A stretch of 20,027 nt of DNA. It comes from a virus. The position numbers were made by a program, and so were the translations under genes. Position 1 is the stretch's first letter; each line of letters opens with the position of its first letter. Shown in pieces: positions 19,255 through 20,027 of the stretch. The notes under the pieces are model-generated. The model was not told where the DNA came from, did not search any database, and saw only the letters and a program-made list of their open reading frames with translations. The stretch lies in IMG/VR virus record IMGVR_UViG_3300005584_000058, positions 1 to 20,027 of that record. One strand, written 5' to 3'.

Positions 19255-19563
19255 TTAATAAAATCCCATAAGTAATTTTGCTTCTTCGCTCATCATATCT
19301 GGACCAAACTCCGGAATGAATGTAGTAATAATTTCGCATTGCGTAACACCTTCAACTGACATAGCGGCGTTGCGAATACCTTCTACAATTTCATCTCCAG
19401 CAGGACAGAATGCGCTGGTCAACGTATGTGTAATGGTTACGATTGGCATCTGTGTGATATCAATCAGATATATTAATCCAAGATTATATATATCAACAGA
19501 GATTTCTGGATCATGTACTTTTTTTAGATTCTCAACAATCTTCTCGTAAATTTCATCGGTCAT
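19255..19563 (-). CDS. MIP18/SufT family Fe-S assembly protein
   Basis: 102 residues, single-domain MIP18 (DUF59): VHDPEISVDIYNLGLIYLID (17-36) has the DPE and NLGLIY blocks, and TLTSAFCPAGDEIVEGI (48-63) the TxxxCP motif with C53. FGPDMMSEEAKLLMGF closes it like bacterial SufT/PaaD 'W....(M)SEEAKL.LG'. Such proteins help mature Fe-S enzymes. Start choice: ATG at 19569 would leave no gap from the AAGG, whereas ATG at 19563 has a 6-nt gap and lies 2 nt after the nrdA stop. The gene between nrdA and glutaredoxin implies that the phage needs Fe-S or metal loading for its own enzymes; the client is unknown. Confidence 0.88.
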   Translation of the reverse strand: MTDEIYEKIVENLKKVHDPEISVDIYNLGLIYLIDITQMPIVTITHTLTSAFCPAGDEIVEGIRNAAMSVEGVTQCEIITTFIPEFGPDMMSEEAKLLMGFY

Positions 19564-19565
19564 AA

Positions 19566-20027
19566 TCATCCTTCACAAGCAAAACAGGTATCTTCTTCTC
19601 CAGACACTAGTGCCTTGAAATTGATCTCTTGAATAACTTCACGCTCAATCTTCTTGGCAACCTTGTCAGCCTTACCAATCTTCTCAGACCGGCAATAGTA
19701 CAACGTCTTCATGCCTTGCTTCCAGGCCAGATAATGAATAGCATGTAGATACTTGACATTCACAGTCGGGCGGAAGAAAAGGTTTACCGATTGCGCTTGG
19801 TCAATGAATACTTGTCTGTCACTGGAATGTTCAATGATCCAACGCTGGTCAATTTCCATTGCCGTCTTGAATGTAGACCTCGCAAACTCATCAAGGCAAT
19901 CGAGGTGCTGTACGCTACCATCATTAGCAATAATACTAGACCAAATTTCGTCATAACTAAGTTTTGGATCTTCTTCACACTTCTTCTTTAGAATTTCATC
20001 AAGATACTTATTCTTGTTGAGATAAGA
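19566..20027 (-). CDS. nrdA: Ribonucleotide reductase class I large subunit, C-terminal part (runs off right edge)
   Basis: The last 153 residues. VQHLDCLDEFARSTFKTAM followed by EIDQRWIIEHSSDRQVFIDQ and AQSVNLFFRP match the C-terminal barrel of E. coli and T4 NrdA, and the region around AIHYLAWKQGMKTLYYCRSE matches the YY/RS radical-pathway end. The tail EEDTCFACEG carries the redox cysteine pair (C148 and C151 of this fragment), which glutaredoxin reduces. The stop overlaps the upstream edge of the MIP18-like gene region. The rest, including the allosteric cone and active-site cysteines, lies outside the window. Confidence 0.95.
   Translation of the reverse strand, partial: SYLNKNKYLDEILKKKCEEDPKLSYDEIWSSIIANDGSVQHLDCLDEFARSTFKTAMEIDQRWIIEHSSDRQVFIDQAQSVNLFFRPTVNVKYLHAIHYLAWKQGMKTLYYCRSEKIGKADKVAKKIEREVIQEINFKALVSGEEDTCFACEG

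Noticed and set aside
19253-19339. Longer glutaredoxin start at 19339
   Set aside because: Adds 29 residues that overlap the MIP18-like gene and do not fit the glutaredoxin fold.

Overview
The window is a stretch of a large tailed-phage genome of the T4-like (marine/aquatic myovirus) type. The evidence is an RNase H of the T4 5'-3' exonuclease family, a T4 gene-1-like dNMP kinase, class I ribonucleotide reductase with a phage glutaredoxin, many short overlapping genes, a GIY-YIG nuclease-like protein and ten confident tRNA genes plus one aberrant one. Every supported gene lies on the minus strand, so transcription runs from position 20027 towards 1. Nearly all tRNAs encode their own 3' CCA. 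The host cannot be named from the sequence; the gene mix (sulfotransferase-like, AdoMet decarboxylase-like and 2OG-oxygenase genes) resembles cyanophage/pelagiphage relatives and suggests an aquatic Gram-negative host.

Layout, in the direction of transcription. 20027-17490: nrdA 3' end, a MIP18/SufT-type Fe-S assembly protein, glutaredoxin, nrdB, a small unknown protein and a zinc-ribbon microprotein. 17490-15586: a GIY-YIG-like gene whose ribosome-binding site lies in a hairpin, then two tandem Stf0-like sulfotransferase genes. 15585-12791: a membrane/coiled-coil protein, an SH3-barrel-like small protein and two conserved unknowns. 12787-9196: T4-type RNase H, a 2OG-Fe(II) oxygenase, dNMP kinase running into tRNA-Val, a conserved unknown, an AdoMetDC-like protein and a short SDR. 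9199-8194: a NUMOD-type DNA-binding protein, then a small gene that reads through tRNA-Gln, followed by tRNA-Ser and tRNA-Ala. 8166-6638: a YkuK-type RNase H-like protein and a GlcNAc-type glycosyltransferase. 6608-6188: a tRNA cluster (Thr, one aberrant element, Asn, Arg, Leu). 6144-4853: a QueC-like PP-loop ATPase coupled to a 2OG oxygenase. 4785-2416: small unknown genes and a HExxH metalloprotease. 2390-2029: tRNA-Leu and tRNA-Pro. 2004-1: an APS-kinase/nucleotidyltransferase fusion, a small unknown, dCMP deaminase, a small membrane protein and the start of a GMP reductase.

Functionally the window is mainly nucleotide supply (GMP reductase, dCMP deaminase, dNMP kinase, RNR and glutaredoxin), primer/nucleic-acid processing (RNase H, YkuK) and translation support (tRNAs, mostly with U34 anticodons). 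It also carries a varied set of small-molecule or macromolecule modifying enzymes. Five sigma70-like promoters were found at gene or tRNA starts: four have exactly 17-bp spacers and one has 16 bp. Three of them sit directly before tRNA transcription units. No stretch over about 300 bases lacks a gene.
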